Assembly: GCA_041641375.1 (NCBI GenBank)
Contig: JBEPYM010000189.1
Location: forward strand, 1-5,968
DNA: 5,968 bases
Source: Paenibacillus_AK sp041641375
GTDB lineage: Bacteria; Bacillota; Bacilli; Paenibacillales; YIM-B00363
Reading direction: 5' to 3'
Positions 5,483 to 5,968 of the stretch are shown piece by piece. Below the pieces are notes generated by a model. It made no database searches and was not told the DNA's origin. It saw nothing but the letters and a program-made list of their open reading frames with translations. Position 1 is the first letter of the stretch. Each line of letters starts with the position of its first letter. Made by a program: the position numbers and the translations under genes.

Positions 5483-5968
5483 GGTTCACAACCTCTCCAT
5501 CCCATTGCACCTGCTTCACGCCAGGCAGCGCACGAATTTGCTCCAGCACGACAGGGAGCTCCGCCGCCCGGCGAAGCCGAACCGACAACGCCATCGTCAC
5601 GCCCCGTCCCTCTTCGTCCGCTTCACTTTCGGCGATGGACATGCGGATAATTTCCGCTTGTCCCGCCTGAAGCACAGCGGATACGTCCGCAACCGAGCCG
5701 GCCCGGTCGGAGAGCGTAATTCGGAGCTTCTTGATCCGGCCGCCTCCGATTAGCCGCTGCTCCACCTTGCTTAGCGCGAACAAGCATAGAAAAACGACGC
5801 CGGTGCTCAGAAAGGCACTGTAATAAAAGCCGGCTCCAATCGCCAGGCCGATTGCAGCGACTACCCACAGGGAAGCCGCTGTTGTAAGTCCCGTAACCGA
5901 GCCGCCCTGCTGCATAATCGTGCCTGCACCAAGAAAGCCGATTCCGCTAATGACCGCTGTCGCCAGCC
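5475..5968 (-). CDS. MgtC/SapB family membrane protein, 5' end missing (partial)
   Basis: The frame is open to the right window edge, so the N-terminus is cut off; 163 residues are visible. They begin with the MgtC hallmark region: ISGIGFLGAGTIM, then GLTTAASLWVVAAIGLAIG, followed by another hydrophobic segment (FLSTGVVFLCLFAL). The ATG at 5915 lies inside this conserved segment and is not the true start. The C-terminal part (about 80 residues, from KKLRITLSDRAGSVADV) looks like the cytoplasmic ACT-like domain found in longer family members. MgtC proteins are inner-membrane proteins linked to growth at low magnesium and, in Salmonella, to inhibition of F-type ATPase; many homologues, including these in soil Firmicutes, have no defined role. 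It is the upstream partner of the DUF4097 gene, overlapping it by 8 bases, so any shared promoter lies outside the window. Confidence 0.92.
   Translation of the reverse strand, partial: LATAVISGIGFLGAGTIMQQGGSVTGLTTAASLWVVAAIGLAIGAGFYYSAFLSTGVVFLCLFALSKVEQRLIGGGRIKKLRITLSDRAGSVADVSAVLQAGQAEIIRMSIAESEADEEGRGVTMALSVRLRRAAELPVVLEQIRALPGVKQVQWDGEVVNHV

Noticed and set aside
1..5968. CRISPR array, insertion sequence, prophage or toxin-antitoxin module
   Set aside because: No spaced identical repeats, transposase or integrase motifs, terminal inverted repeats or small paired toxin-antitoxin frames were seen; every gene matches a chromosomal family.

Overview
The window looks like chromosomal DNA of a moderately GC-rich endospore-forming Firmicute, most likely Paenibacillaceae (Paenibacillus or a close relative). 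The left edge is the 5' end of a 16S rRNA gene on the minus strand. Next to it lie ygxA, ygzB and perR homologues, which also sit together beside an rRNA operon in Bacillus subtilis. AGGAGG-type ribosome binding sites and Bacillus-like PerR and YgzB proteins agree with this. The genus is an inference.

Layout: 1-45 is the start of 16S rRNA (minus). 46-316 holds the rrn leader and promoters: a boxA-like antitermination element, a leader hairpin, two candidate tandem promoters and an A/T-rich upstream stretch. 341-404 holds a short tRNA T-arm-like fragment and a strong terminator that separates the rRNA operon from ygxA (460-1323, minus), which is transcribed towards it. ygzB (1422-1754, plus) diverges from ygxA and is the only plus-strand gene. 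It converges on a membrane-anchored GH18 glycosidase (1809-3548, minus), and the two share a bidirectional terminator. perR (3674-4123, minus) follows, with its own promoter and a terminator. Last come a LiaI/LiaF-like membrane protein with a DUF4097 beta-solenoid (4223-5482, minus) and a truncated MgtC/SapB-family membrane protein (5475-5968, minus, running off the window); these two overlap by 8 bases.

Themes: peroxide sensing (PerR), envelope stress or membrane homeostasis (DUF4097 protein, MgtC), cell-wall glycan cleavage (GH18) and rRNA synthesis. All the genes belong to known families and nothing here looks like a mobile element, CRISPR array or defence island. The most notable points are the GH18 gene lying between perR and ygzB, the regular 18-residue solenoid coupled to mgtC, and a candidate GH18 promoter buried in the perR terminator. 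I did not find a convincing novel system.
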